The position numbers were made by a program, and so were the translations under genes. This document shows positions 1 through 13,400 of a DNA stretch of 64,000 nt, piece after piece. The stretch's first letter is position 1; every line of letters begins with the position of its first letter. The DNA is from Gordius sp. MW1 (Eukaryota; Nematomorpha; Gordioida; Gordea; Gordiidae): the NCBI GenBank assembly GCA_964036665.1, contig OZ038530.1:7020501-7084500 (forward strand), written 5' to 3'. The notes below the pieces were generated by a model. It had not been told where the DNA came from and made no database searches. It saw only the letters and a program-made list of their open reading frames with translations.

Positions 1-650
1 CCAAAAAGTCAGATTATCAATGGTAGTAACATGAACAATCATAATAGGCGGAAAAAAGCGAAAAAATAAACTTGGATTCACATTTTGGCCAAATGGTCAT
101 TTTTTTCCAGTGGTCAGCAGCCAGCGGACGGCCAAAAAGTCTTATTATCAATGGTAGTAACAGGAACAAACATAATAGTCAAAAAAAAAACCCGGGATTC
201 GAACCCAAAAACTGGTTAAATTAACAAAAATTAAAAGTAAACAAAAAAGACATTCGGTGCAAGACATCCACGTTTTTTTCATTGGTCAGCAGCCAACGGA
301 CGGCCAAAAAGGAATATTATCAATGGTAGTAACAGGAACAATCATAAGAGGCAAAAAAACGGAAAAATAAACTTGGATTCACATTTTGGCCAAATGGTCA
401 TTTTTTTCTAGTGGTCAGCACCCAACGGACGGCCAAAAAGTCTTATTATCAATGGTAGTAACAGGAACAATCATAATAGAAAAAAAAACCCGGGATTCGA
501 ACCCAAAAACTGGTTAAATTAACAAAAATTAAAAGTAAACAAAATAAGACATTCGGTGCACACTCGGTGCGTGACATCCACGTTCGGTGCGTGACACCGA
601 AGAGCGTGACAAACAAAATGGAAAGTGAGCCCATAAATTGCATAGCAATT
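1..650 (-). repeat. Tandem copies of a tRNA-derived SINE-like repeat
   Basis: Two copies of a unit of about 301 bp lie head to tail; for example, the block around 63-110 recurs around 364-410 and the block around 125-200 recurs around 425-505. On the minus strand each unit contains GGGTTCGAATCCCGGG (rev. comp. near 190-206 and 489-503), which matches the Pol III B box. The B box is followed by a short T-rich stretch and then a segment ending in a GGCCGTCCG-type motif. The same downstream segment follows tRNA-like heads on the plus strand at 44.9-45.3 kb, so this is a dispersed family. No clear A box is visible here, so these copies look 5'-truncated or diverged. The SINE assignment is inferred from the B box and the repeat structure. 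Confidence 0.6.
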
Positions 651-1219
651 AAAAAAGTTACTCTTAAATTTCAATGCCAACGAGTCGTTCTTATTGGAGA
701 CTTGCTTTAACCCCTTTTTTGAGAGGGGGCTGAGCAAATTTATCAACGTTTTCTTGTTTTAAATTTCAATTGAAATATTTTAAACTTAGCGTCATTCTTT
801 AAGATTTTGCTCTATTGATTTACAATTGAACAATTGCATTATTGTATGATAGCACGTTTGCCAGTTTCATTGGAAATAATTGCATTTACCATCGCTTTGG
901 GCATTTTAACAAAGCTATTTCTATTAAAATCCTAGAGGCGCGCCGATTTCCTAGAGTCGTCAAACTTTAATTTTACAGGGTCTATAAAGATAATGTGGAA
1001 TGACGGGAAGGCCGACCTTGCTGGATTGGCAGTCGGGGGATGATGGCCTTTTCCTAGAACAGGTTTGGCGACCCGAGGCGTCATGAAAGTGAAACACAAT
1101 GTCACGATCACGATAAAACGCAAATCTACACATTTGAAATGCTCGTCCCACTAGTGTAAGACGAGGTTTTGAATAGCTGGAGGTTATAGCCATAGCGTCG
1201 GATATACAATTAAAATGAA
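651..1219. other. Intergenic, no recognisable gene
   Basis: Open frames here (about 930-1193 on the minus strand) are short and have no recognisable domain. The segment starts within a dispersed motif containing CATAAATTGCATAGCAATTA (629-651), which recurs exactly at 37.86 kb and in diverged form elsewhere. Confidence 0.5.
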
Positions 1220-1368
1220 CCAGGGGGCCAGGGAGAGGCGGCTGCTTCCTTTAAATCCAAAAATTTGTAGAAATTTATTAAAATTATGGCTAAATTTCAA
1301 AACTTTTCATTTTGCCCCTCCCTTGATCATTATTGGCCCCTCTAATTCCAATGCTGGCTACGCCCATG
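1220..1368. mobile_element. hAT-type MITE, family ending in CTGGCTACGCCCATG (truncated copy)
   Basis: The right end has the family terminus CTGGCTACGCCCATG and the internal blocks of C-rich and 'attattg' sequence shared with copies at 3.2, 29.5, 32.0 and 32.7 kb. The left terminal inverted repeat is not recognisable, so the copy is truncated or diverged. Confidence 0.65.
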
Positions 1369-1878
1369 CATAGAAGGTTGCGCCAATATAGGTTACGAAC
1401 TTGTCAGTTGTAAATCCCATTTCTTTTGGGTGATTATTATTTGTGGACGAATTAATTACTTAAGACAAAAGTTGTTTCATGCCTTAAATGCGTTGTCGAA
1501 CCATTGTTTTGGTTGCAAGTCAGTTGCTTGATAAATCTATGAGTTGTTAACTCAGTGGGATTGTTTTAAGAATAATGTAAGGCATTCGGAGGGTTTTTCC
1601 TACCCAAAGAGAGTTTATATTCTGAAGTGATAGCTGGCAGATTTTAAAGGGCTCTGTTGTGGTGGCTAATAAATATGTTAGGGAGTTGACATAACCTATA
1701 ATGGCCATTTTTAATGATGTCATAGACTTTTTACAAGATGAAATTTGTATTTTAGAAGCCTTGTGATGGGAATGCATAAAAAGGCATCGTTAAAAATATA
1801 TAATCTTATCTCAGAGATATAGTAATGAACTACCTAATTAGATAGTCAACTTTCAATTAGGTGAACAAAATTTATTTA

Positions 1879-2211
1879 CAGTCAAAACCGTTTAATTGTA
1901 AAGCCTTGGGCCTAAATTTTTTTCGCGATTAACCAATATTTCGCGATTAAACGGTGGAAAAAAAAGTATATGTACATTATAATAAATATTTATTTCTTAA
2001 GCTGCGCAATAAAACGATATTTTATATAATCCTCTGGTTGATTTAAGGACTTGAAAATGTTTGTGAATATCCGATATTGTACTATTAAGCGATTTGTCAA
2101 TAAACGATGTTTTTGTTAATATTATCGTTTTAAAAAAAACAAAATGGCTGTTAACTTCGCGTTTAAAAGATTTTCGCGATAATCCGATTTGCGATTAAGA
2201 AGTTTCGACTG
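1879..2211. mobile_element. pogo/Tigger-like MITE with TA target duplication
   Basis: A 333-bp element with inverted ends: it begins CAGTCAAAACCGTTTAATTG and ends CGATTAAGAAGTTTCGACTG, each flanked by TA. Ends starting CAGTC with a TA duplication are typical of the pogo branch of Tc1/mariner. The interior repeats 'cgcgattaa' motifs and has no coding capacity. The family assignment rests on the termini only. Confidence 0.7.
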
Positions 2212-2879
2212 TATAAAGTTTTGTAGAAGTGAGTATCGTGTCTAACTATACTCTTATAATGGCAAAGTACGATTTTGGAAAAAAAATACCGGACATTTCG
2301 CTCTTATTGAAGCTCATCATGTGCCATAGTTAATTTTCTAGTCACATACTAATCGAGATAGGTATATATAAGGGCAAATTAGATTGAGTTCAATTTAATG
2401 GGGGCTAGGGATAACCCCACCCCTATGATTGTGATTATTTGGTTCGTGGTTACCGCCCGGATCCTTCCTTCATAATACCCATACCAGAATCGTTTTCAAC
2501 CCTTATTCCATGATTACATAAAGAGCGAGTTTATTTAGTTTAATGATCATAAACCCATATGGAAAATTAAATTCCAAATTAAAATGCATAATGTTTTTTA
2601 TTACTGTTGTTCATCGGATCTTTTTTTATTTATAATTTTTAAATAAGCTGAATGTTCGTTCAAAATTAACGAGACAAGGGGCTTAGCAATTAAAGTTAAT
2701 CAAACACTCCGAATACCTGGACGATGTCAAGTTTGCGAATGTGTTAAAGACGGAGATTTATTGTCATACAGTTGCAAAGGGTAATTTTATTTTTTGAATG
2801 CTCAACTTTAATTAAAAGTATATGATAAAGTTACTATGTTTGATTACAAATTTTTTGAGCTAGTTATTTTCATGGGAAG

Positions 2880-3013
2880 CGCAATAATGATTTAGGGACG
2901 GGCAAAATGAACAATATTTAAAATTTTACCTATAATTTTAATGAATTTTAGCAAATTTTTGGATTTAGAGGGGGGCAGCCGCCCCTTCCTGTCCCCCTTT
3001 GGCTACGCCCATG
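2880..3013. mobile_element. hAT-type MITE (truncated copy)
   Basis: Shares the blocks 'aataatgatttagggacggg' and 'ttggatttagaggggg' with other family members and ends in GGCTACGCCCATG. The outer left end is missing. Confidence 0.6.
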
Positions 3014-3245
3014 GTTATTTTACATTTCATAAATAAATACAGATGATAAATTAATTTGGTTTTTTGACAAATGTGGGCGAGTAAGTGTTTTGGGAAGATG
3101 TTTTTTAGATGATGTTATAAATTTTACCATTAACAAGCATATAATAAAACTTTTATATTCAATGCATTGTTGCCATTATTACCGTTTGCAGCATTTAATC
3201 AAAATAATAAATTTACACAACTAGCACACCATGACAAAAGAGCCC

Positions 3246-3410
3246 CATAGGCGTAGCCAGGGGGTGGAAGGAAGGGACCTCTGCCTCTATCTAAATCCAA
3301 AAATTCTTCAAATTTATTACAATTATGGCTAAAATTACTAAAAATTATCATTCTGCCCCTCCCAAAATTATTATTGCCCCCCTCTAAATCCAATCCTGGC
3401 TACGTCCATG
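3246..3410. mobile_element. hAT-type MITE
   Basis: A 165-bp element with ends CATAGGCGTAGCCAGG and CCTGGCTACGTCCATG. The flanks AAGAGCCC and AAGAACTC match at 6 of 8 positions, consistent with an old 8-bp target duplication. Confidence 0.7.
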
Positions 3411-4292
3411 AAGAACTCTCTAGCCTTTAAAAAAGATGGAGCATTTACAGCACAGAAGATTTAATCCTTTTGAATCTAGGACTTTAATAAATGACGTTAA
3501 ATAATTTGTTGAATTTTATTAAATCAGCGACACGACATACAAAATAATTGAAAGTGATTGGAAATTTTATTGAGAAGGTTTAACTAATGATTTAAACACT
3601 TTTTTATGGCTTCTAAGCATTGCTAAAAAAAATGGAAGCAGGGCTAGTAAAAACAGTCAAAAAATTAATGATTATGTTCGATTATTCGAAAGCATAACTG
3701 ATTTAGACTTACCCATGTTTTTAAAATTATAAGGGAGGAGAGTATACTTCCAAGAGTTTGCACTACACATGTAGAGGCTGGTGGTTAATTTCATTTATTT
3801 CTATAATTTTTATTTTTTTTTATCTGAATATGCTCTTTAAGGACGAAATATTATAATAAAATAATAATTTATTTTCAACCGTTATATATTTCTGAAGATA
3901 AATCCATTAAAAAATATGCTTGTCTTAGCTTAAATTATTTAGGTATAAAAATTAATTAGTATTTTTTCTCAAATAATACATTTTGTTTCAGGTGTCAAAA
4001 AGTGGCGATAAACAAGGTTGGGTGCAAGATATTCCAAAATATCACATTGAAATATCCTGAATGTTGTGAAAAATTAATTTGTTAAATAAATCATCTGTAT
4101 TATATAGATCATGAGTATTATGTTAACAAATGATAAATAAACCATGACTAAATTATATATAACTTAGGAAATTTTATATTGATGGATGAAAACGAAGAGA
4201 ACTTTAGAGGTAAAATGCATATTAACTAAGTTATCAATTAAGTACATATGAAAGCTTTTTGGGCCAAATTAATTATTAGGATAACTTATATA
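3411..4292. other. AT-rich intergenic stretch
   Basis: No open frame with a recognisable domain, no inverted repeats and no tRNA-like sequence were seen. Confidence 0.5.
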
Positions 4293-5458
4293 TAGTGATG
4301 CGGAAAAACCGAGAAAAATATCGGTCTCGTCTCGTCTCGTCTCGAAAAACCGAGACGAGACGAGAATTTGAAAAATGGAGTCGAGATCGAGACGAGAATT
4401 TTGATGTCGAGACGAGACGATACGAGATTTTCTCGGCGAGATCTCGACTTTTTATTGATCGTTAGATTTTAGTAAATTATTGTGTATTTTAATTTACATT
4501 TAAGGTATTAAGTGTAAATCAATATGTATGGAATATATTTAATATTAAAAAAATTCCCAAGTGTAGTAAATGTTATATATTTTTCCAAAAAAAATAAAAT
4601 TTGGCAATCATTTACTTAAGTATGGTTGATTTTTGTCATACATTTAAATACGTACTCTTTAATTTAAAGTTTAAACCTTATGTTCTTAATTCTATAATAA
4701 TGCTGCTTTTATTGTTGTTTTTACAACGTTTTAATTTGTGCAACTAGTTATCAATTCTGTAAATAATAATAACATCATTAAATGTCACTCGCACTTTGTG
4801 GTTTATAGCGCTATAGTAAACATGCAATAAACACTATGGGCTATAATTAATGATGGTTATATTAATGGACTTAAACATTTGCCTTAAATATGTTAAGGTC
4901 TACTTTGAAGCATTAGCAAAGGTTAATAAAGGGTCTCATTTTGCTCAATTATGCAACTAAATCAACTACAAGCAAACTTATAATTTTTGAAGTCCATTTA
5001 TAGTTGACAAACACAGTGAATTTGATACAAATATTATAATTTGCTAGAACAATAAAATTTAATCTTTTATATTTCAAATTTATTTATAGTTTTTTTAGTC
5101 TGCACTTTTTATAGAAAATGTTATCTATATGAGTTAATTCATATCTTTATATTGTCAATGAGATGTCGTGTCCCGCTAAATCTTTAAAAAATTTGTGTAT
5201 TAAAGTTTTTCCAAAAATATAAAATTTGCCATTTGGATTTTTGAACACTTATTTATATTTTTAATAAAATAGGAGAAATTTTTATTCCGTATATGTTTTT
5301 TTTTAAAAGTCGAGACGAGACGAGAATTCTCGTCGAGACGAGATGAGACCGAGATTTTTCTAGACCGAGACGAGACGAGATCGAGATTTTCCTAATCGCT
5401 CCCGAGACGAGACGAGATTTTGTTTTCGAGACCGAGACGAGACGAGATCGAAACACTA
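4293..5458. mobile_element. Non-autonomous hAT element with GAGAC subterminal arrays
   Basis: The element is bounded by TAGTGATGCGG and CGAAACACTA (inverted TAGTG ends) and flanked by an exact 8-bp duplication CTTATATA at 4285-4292 and 5459-5466. Both subterminal regions (about 4317-4447 and 5310-5450) are arrays of a degenerate CGAGA/GAGAC pentamer in mirrored orientation. The roughly 860-bp centre is AT-rich with no transposase frame. The TAGTG end and 8-bp duplication place it in the hAT superfamily. The short minus-strand open frame over the right array is translated simple repeat, not a gene. Confidence 0.85.
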
Positions 5459-6967
5459 CTTATATACATTAGTATATTACTGAAAGAAAATATCTAGAGA
5501 AAGTTATATATTATCAACAATTCAATTTATGTATCACAATAATTCTTAATAATAATAATTCTCGGAAAGAAAAATATCTCATATTTAATTTTAACCGCGG
5601 CGGTACTTAATATCGCGCGAATGGGGGAATAGAAAATCGCGCCTTAGCAAAAATAATTAAAAACTACAACTTCGGGGAATACAGATATCTTTAGATGTTC
5701 GATTGCTAGGTATTATTCTCCGTGCTTAACTCACACTTCGATGGTAAACTGAATGATATGCAAAACGCGATTAAAGGGAAGGGACCATAGTAGGAAGAAA
5801 ATCAGTATTTTAGTTATATACGGGAAGTTGCTAATGTTCGCTTGCTAGCATTATCTGCGCTAGCAAGCGCCATTTTACAGAGAAAAAGGAGGGGGGGGGG
5901 AGGGTAGGAACAAACCACAACAATTACAAAATATATTATTAGGTAAATTTATCTAAAGCTTTATGGATTTTTTCTAACACAACGACGCACTGCAAAATCT
6001 GACTAAGATTAATTGTTAATGCTATTGTCTTATCCCAGGAAAGATGTCAATTTCTACAATTTGGCATAATTAAAAATTTAAGTGTAAATGGATTAATAGG
6101 GAACGATCAACATTCTTTGCCTAAATCAAGGTGGAATTGTGAGTTTCTTTTAAATTCGCTCTGGGAAGTTGTTTCAAATTTTTGAGATTAATAAAATTAA
6201 AATTTTTATACCAATAATACCACTAAATGCGACGCATTGTAAAAAACAACGTACTTAATAGCATAAATCATAGTTTGATATTTAATATACAAACTAAGAA
6301 ATACGACTTTATATGAAAACTCTTAGAATACAAAAATAATCATACACATATCTAAACATAGCGGGATCATTGTGAATAGCCGTACATTAATGAAAATGGA
6401 CCTATACATTGAGATTAAAGAAGATCAAGAAGTATATTAATTTTAGTGAAAATCTTGTATTATTTAGTCAAGGATCTCGGTGCACAACTTAATTTCAATT
6501 ATAGCAAACGCCTTTCAATCTTAACAGAATGAAAGACATACATACGCATATATAAGTAGACACAATCCAAAATCTTAGGTATAATTAAAAAAGACACATT
6601 TTATCTAGTAACAAATTAGAAGATATGGACCCCATGGTAAATGTGTGGCTTAATGAAAGCATTTCAGGAAGACGAAGAACTCTAGGCCATTAGCATACAT
6701 ATAATAATCGCATGATTTAATTATTTACATACTTGTTTATTCCCTACAAATATTAATCTCATAGCTCACTTATTCTATTTTAAGTTCTAATTATTCTCTA
6801 TATACACTGTAAAATTTTTATCATACTAGGTGTAATTTGTTTTAGTTTGTTTGTAAGAATTAATAGATTAGATAATTGCATAAATTATTTAGATTTTAGT
6901 AAATAGTCTACCTCCAATTAAAACACTTTATTTGCCTTGTTTATTCGTCGCCCCCATTCCGTTAAGG
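5459..6967. other. Intergenic stretch with a small perfect hairpin
   Basis: No gene is recognisable. At 5839-5869 there is an 11-bp perfect inverted repeat (CGCTTGCTAGC with a 9-nt loop), followed at about 5889-5902 by a G-rich run. The remainder is AT-rich and featureless. Confidence 0.5.
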
Positions 6968-7282
6968 CCAATGTTACACGATCCAAATTCTTGCACTGTA
7001 TAAGCGATCTGACATTCCATTTTCTTATTCGATCCAAAAAAAGCAATTATGTATCTTGAACCTAAATGACTTAACCCTAACCCTAACCCTACAAAACCTG
7101 CCCTTGCGAGACCAAAATCACAATATGAAAACGTGAGTAAGAAATTTTGTTTATTTCTTACGATTTGTGTTTTTCCGAATGCGAAAAACACAAATCGGCG
7201 CCTCGTTATTTTTTGGATCGAATAAGAAAATGGAATGTCAGATCGCTTATACGGTACAAGAATTTGGATCGTGTAACATTGG
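6968..7282. mobile_element. Inverted-repeat element upstream of the USP gene
   Basis: Two 74-bp near-identical inverted arms (6968-7041 and 7209-7282; outer ends CCAATGTTACACGATCC) enclose about 167 bp. The centre holds telomere-like CCCTAACCCTAACCCT at 7075-7090 and a 15-bp perfect hairpin at 7161-7197. No certain target duplication was found. It ends about 215 bp before the inferred USP start codon, so it may sit in the promoter or 5' UTR. The minus-strand frame across it is not gene-like. Confidence 0.7.
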
Positions 7283-7497
7283 TCTGTTGGTTAATGTATA
7301 TGTTTTCGACATAGAATAAAAACGGAGCAAATTACTGATGACCCTATAACCATATGAACGCGTGTTCCCAAAGGATTTTATAAATGTAAATTTTGCTTTA
7401 GATGCTTGGTAATTAATTAGTTTATGGTTTCTAATTACATGGGTATATTTTTTTTATAGATTGAAGAACTTAAAGATTATATTTTTTGCTGGATTCA

Positions 7498-10400
7498 ATG
7501 GCCAAAAATTCTAAAAAACAAAAATGCATATATACGAAATGCTCACACATAGATAAATGTTATGATATAAATACATTCACATCATTTGCTGATAATTCTT
7601 TGTTGTTCAATTGCAAAGTAAATATAATACTACATTTATTTATATTATTAGAGATAACTATTAATAAGTAAATTTTTTTTTTAATCACGTAGGAATGTCA
7701 GATTGTTTCAGAAGAAATATCACTTGAAATATATATTTGTCTTATATGCCGTTTTCAAGTACATTTGCTTAATCAATTTCTTCATTAATCAATGTTTTTC
7801 CATTTTTTTGCATATAGGGCTGCTTTGAACATATTCAATGTCATAGTATTACTTCTGACAAACATATTCATTGTCTTTATATAACCTTGCAAACCTATCA
7901 CCTTCCTACTAATAAAGACTTAGTTAATGTTTTTAATATTGATTCATCAAATGTTCAAAATAACATCTCTATTAAAAGAGATCATCAAATTATAGATGCA
8001 AAATACTTTTCAATTTATTGCACTAATTGTAAAAAAAGAATGCCAGTCCCTCAAACTTTTGAATCTTTTATAAATATTCTTTCACCTTTTATAAACAAAG
8101 ATATACTAAAGGAATACATTTTTAAGACATATAACATCAACCCTAATGCACCTGGCCAAATGCAAATGGCTGAAGATCTTAATAGATCATATATTCCTAA
8201 AGGCCTACAAAATTTGGGAAATACTTGTTTCTTTAATTCTGTTTTACAAGTTCTGTGCAACACACCTGCATTCATTAGGGCACTCATGTTATATAATGGG
8301 AAGCTCCCTAAATACCATTTTAAGATTGAAGATCAAAATGATGAGGAATGTAAGTGAATAATATTTACTAACTTAAAATTTGAAATTTTTTTCCTTGCTA
8401 TATGAGTATTTCAAAATATTGTTTTTTATAAAAAAAGCTAAATTTATATTAGTTAGCGTTGACAAATACAAAGATTTTCCACTAATCACTTCTGCCATGC
8501 AAGTGTTTACATCTATGGATAATGCAAATTGTAAAAAATCTAAAGCAAACTCCACAGTTAACCCAAAAGGTTTTTTGAATGCCTTATCTAAAAGGTAAGT
8601 AGCCTTAGTTTTTTAAAATTTAGCTAAATTATTACCAATGTTAAAGTTTTATTTTTAAATTTTACTTACTGTTGAAAAAAATCCATTTTACTAAGTTACT
8701 TTATATGAATAAATAATAAATTTTTTTTATAACTTATTAATCATTGTTTATTATAATTCATTATAAAAGTATACAAAAAAAATCTTAGTAAATTTGTAGC
8801 TTATAATCATTTTAGACATTTTTATTATATTGCAACTTATTATTTTAAAAATTTATGCAGTTAGGTTCGAAGCTGATTTAAAAATGTTTTAATTCTAATC
8901 CTTCTTAGGTTTATCAAATTTGCTATTTATTAGGCTGTAACCAATTTTTTTGAGAGCTGGGATATGTTTGGCTGAATGTTTATTATAAATTTTTTAGGGT
9001 GTAATCATTATCTAGACTTCTAATGTCGAAAATAAATACTTTTATTACTCTGAATAAGTCTGAGCTTGAGTTGGTGATAAAATTGTGATTTAGATTGCTT
9101 TTGAGTTAAGTCAATGTTTTGTAATCTGCATATTATTGGATAGCCATTAAGAAAATTAATTATATTTTTTTGATCTCATCCAAATATATCACACCCCCAT
9201 TGCTTTATCTTCGAGCTGGATTAATTAAAAATTATAAAATTATTTTGTGTTTGCAAAAGATTGACGTTGCACAACTCCATGCCTTAACATTTTTTTGATA
9301 TTTATTTACATCAACAATGCTTTTCAATAAAACTTATATAGGAGGCAGCTAATGCTTAAAATATGCAAAATTTAGTTAAAATATTTTGTTGCTCAATTTA
9401 GTGTAGGAAAATTTATAAATGAAAATTCTTACTATTTAAAGTTTAACACAGTAATTTTAATTACTATTGATAGCATTTTTGATCGTTCATTTTTATTTGT
9501 GTTCTGTGCAACGTCATTTACAATGGAACATAACTATGAATAATATAAGTTTCTTTTTAAATTTAATTTTCCCTACCTCACTAAAACAACTCAAATTAAC
9601 AATTGTTATTTGCCTTCCTTTGGGCTATCTCACCATGACACCATTCAATTCATCTGTTTTGATAATGTGTCATATGTATTAGGTCCTTAGGAATCGTCTA
9701 TTTTGCTAAGTAAAAGTAGAAAAAAAATTGGGTAAAAGTAGAAAAAATGGACATTGTGAATGATGAGTTTTCTATTTAAGTTGTACTCATGGTATATTTA
9801 AATACGAGTCTTTGAATTTAACACAATATTTTCATTTTTATTATTTTTTATATGCCAAAAATGGTGACCATTTGGATAGGACTGTTAATAATTTGGTTTG
9901 CTTGTAGATACGCATTCTTGGAAAAAGGAGCCCAGCAGGATAGTCATGAATTTCTGCTCATTTTACTGGATGCCCTGAGAGAAGAAGAACTAAAGTATAA
10001 TGGGCTAGTTTCAAAATATTTAAGCCGCAATCTCCAATCGATTACACCCACATCAGGTTTAACATAGTCGATCTCTGTTATTTTTTGCCTAAACTGAATT
10101 TATAACCTTTTCCCCGTATTTTAGAGTTTTTTGAGTAACTTTTACCATAATCCTTTAAATTATCAAGGTGATTCGTAATATTTTTACTCACATAATCGTT
10201 TTCAAATTGTTAGGGGATTTTAAAATATGGCGAGAAGCGGGTTTATTTATGACTACAAAGCACGTAGCCTGGGTTGGGGAGAATTTTATATAATGAAATT
10301 ACAATTTATTTTTAAAAATACAAAACGTTATTTAATTTCGTCATATATAAAACAATGTTTTCTTTTGCCCAGCGTTTGTATATCTATAGTTTCCTTTTGG

Positions 10401-13400
10401 GTTATAATTTCGGAAAAATTTTCAATAAGGATATTGCATTTTGTTTCTGCCCGAACCCGCCTTTGTTCAGTTTTTTTAACTTAATTGCCCGCCCGAACTC
10501 TTCTAAGTGTCTTGTCAAATCGTCAAAAAAGACCATTTTTCGACCTACAATCTTAGGTATGGATGATTTTTAATAAGGGTTTAGGCCTCATGTATGATAA
10601 TAATTTCTGATTTTAGACCTATATTTTTTAAGTTATGGACGTTCAAAGGGCCAAAATCACGCTTAAGCGCGTTTTATATATTTTACTATTTTGTCATATT
10701 TTTAAAATTAATGGCGCTATTCACTTAAATTTAGTGCATTTTGATTCTAACAAAATTCTCTATCGAAATAATTAAACAAAAAACCTCAAACAGCTGCGGT
10801 TTTTTTTGGTGGTCAAATAAGTGAAAATCATAAAAACTTATTTTGCCTCCACGTGAAATCACCAATTTCACAATGTGCATTCCTTTACGACCCATTATCA
10901 TACTTTAATCATAAAAAGTTTGGGGTAGGTTACGATAAGGTCAAGAATTCGAAAAATTCCATTTAATTTTAGATGGCGTTATAATCTTTTAAAAGAACGT
11001 ATTAAGATGTTTGTTTTTTTATCAAATTATAAATTCCAAAAATGCATGGTAAATAAATATTATTGAAAAAAGAAAATTTTTATCTGCCCGATGGGCAATT
11101 AGCCGAGTTTGAAAATAGCTTTAATTTTAATTAAAATAAAATGGTCACAACTATGCGTTTTGGATATTGAAATAATATTCATGATACATCACTCGGCTTC
11201 TTAATTTGTTTTTCATAGCAAGTTGACAAACGAATTTTGAAATAAAAAATTCGCAGGAAGAAACAGTATTTATTATAAACTTTTGAGATATTTACAACGC
11301 TATTTTACGCTTATTATTGATTTATCAATAAAATATTTTATATATAATAAATAAAGAGAATTTATAGTCAGAATAATTGGCTACGCGACTGTGACTTCAA
11401 GGATATAAATAATTTTAATTTGTTGTATTGACGTTTAGCATTCGCGAAACAAAATAGTCTTATTTTAGAAATGAAGTTATTTGGTAACAATAAAAAAACG
11501 TCACCATGGCCCCTATAAAATAATGCGATCAGCCTTTTTATGGTGTTTTCGCCTTAATCCCATCAAAATTAATATCGTTTGATATAAATTTGTTCCTTTG
11601 ACAAACCTGTATAAATTTAATTTTGTAAAACAAAAAACAAAAGTATAGTAAGTGGCAAATACTAAATTAAACTTGAGTCTACGGTTTAGACTCAATTATT
11701 TAGGCAACTAGTCGCTACCTGAGAATTGCAGTGCTCTATCTGCAATTTTTGAAATTTTTAAAGTAAAAGTGCTATTCGATAGATTTTTATATATTTTATC
11801 ATAAACTTTATAAAAAATGTGAAAAACAAATTTTTTGCCTTCGCTATTAAGGTTTTTATTTAGCTTAAATCGCGAATATTAATATTTTTTAGAAATGGTT
11901 TGCTCTATCTGCAATTCCCCAATCGCAAGGGCTCATTTAATCACGTGAATAAATCCTCTGCTTTTAAATTTTAATTCGAACAATTACTTTTCACATTGTT
12001 GTATGTCAAACATTGATAAATAAGAACTATTTCGGATGAAGATAAGTAAAATTAATATTAAAAATATAGCCATAACTATTATAGTTTCAAGGTAATAAAT
12101 CAAAAAATTGAAAATGATGGTTGAAATTAGACTACAGACAAAATGTGTATAAATGATTAATATTAATTTTAGGCTTTGTTCATTATCTCATGGAAAAAGA
12201 TGATTGTTATGGGCAAACAAATTTTGCAAAAGTTAGGATTAAGTTTTTAAAAGAGAATATTTAAGATTATTCAAAATTGCCAAGAGATAAAATTTTAAAG
12301 GAAATATTTGTTTAAAAGTAAATATAATTGATTGTATTTTACTATATAATCTTTTGTATGTATTATTTATTTTATAATTAATAGTATTTGTTGTGAATAG
12401 TATCATTGCTACAAATTGGTCCCATTAAATATTTTCAGCTATATAAAGGATATAAATCATTATGACTGTTTCAAGAAACTAATTATATACACAAAGATTT
12501 TTAGAAAATTTTATAGTTTACCTTACACAACCCCAAACTACCAGAATTTTTTATATTATTAAATGAATTTGAGTAATTAAAGTAATATAGTCATTATAAT
12601 ATATAACTAGTTTAATAATCTCATATTTATTTTATTATTAAAGTTATAAGTCCTAAATCTAATATGAATAAAACCTTAAAACTTGCGGTTAAAAATGCAG
12701 ATAGAGCAAAGTGGCTAAATAAAATCGCAAAAAATTTAGAACTTTGCTCTATATGAAATTCAAAAAATATATTTTATATATAAAATAAAAGAAAAAATCC
12801 ACATTTTGGCTAAAATACTACAGATGCTATTAGTTTACATAACCTAACTTAATTTTAAGTCATATGAATAATTAGTTTAAATTTTATAGCATTTCAAACT
12901 TTGAACTCAATTTTCTCAGTTCGAAGTTTTGTGCAGATCGAGCACTCCAATTCTCAGGTAGCGAGTAGCATAAATATTTGGCTTTTCTCTAAAATACCGC
13001 TAGGGTGCTTTATTTTCAACCACAAGACTATGTGGGCATCGTTCTTATAATTATTATTTAAGCTTTAATAAATATAGGACGCTTGCTTATTTTATAGCCT
13101 CCTATAACTTAATAATATAATTTGAATATTTTTATATTTCCAGAAGTTAGTAATCAAGCATCTCCCAGAGTAGAAACATTTTCCTTCATCAATCTCATAT
13201 TCGGAGGCCAATTTGTGTCCAACCTCACGTGTCAAGGCTGCAAGCATATCTCCTCCACCACGGAACCCTTCGTAGATATTAGCCTTCCCGTTACAACTTG
13301 CGCTACCAATGTACTTTACATAGTATTTAGTGTTGATTTTTTTTGAATTACGTATAGCTATTTGTTAATCAAACTGGCTTTTTGATCTTTTAATGTTATT

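Noticed and set aside
5253..5456. Ser/Arg-rich minus-strand frame
   Set aside because: A translation of the GAGAC simple-sequence array inside a hAT element.
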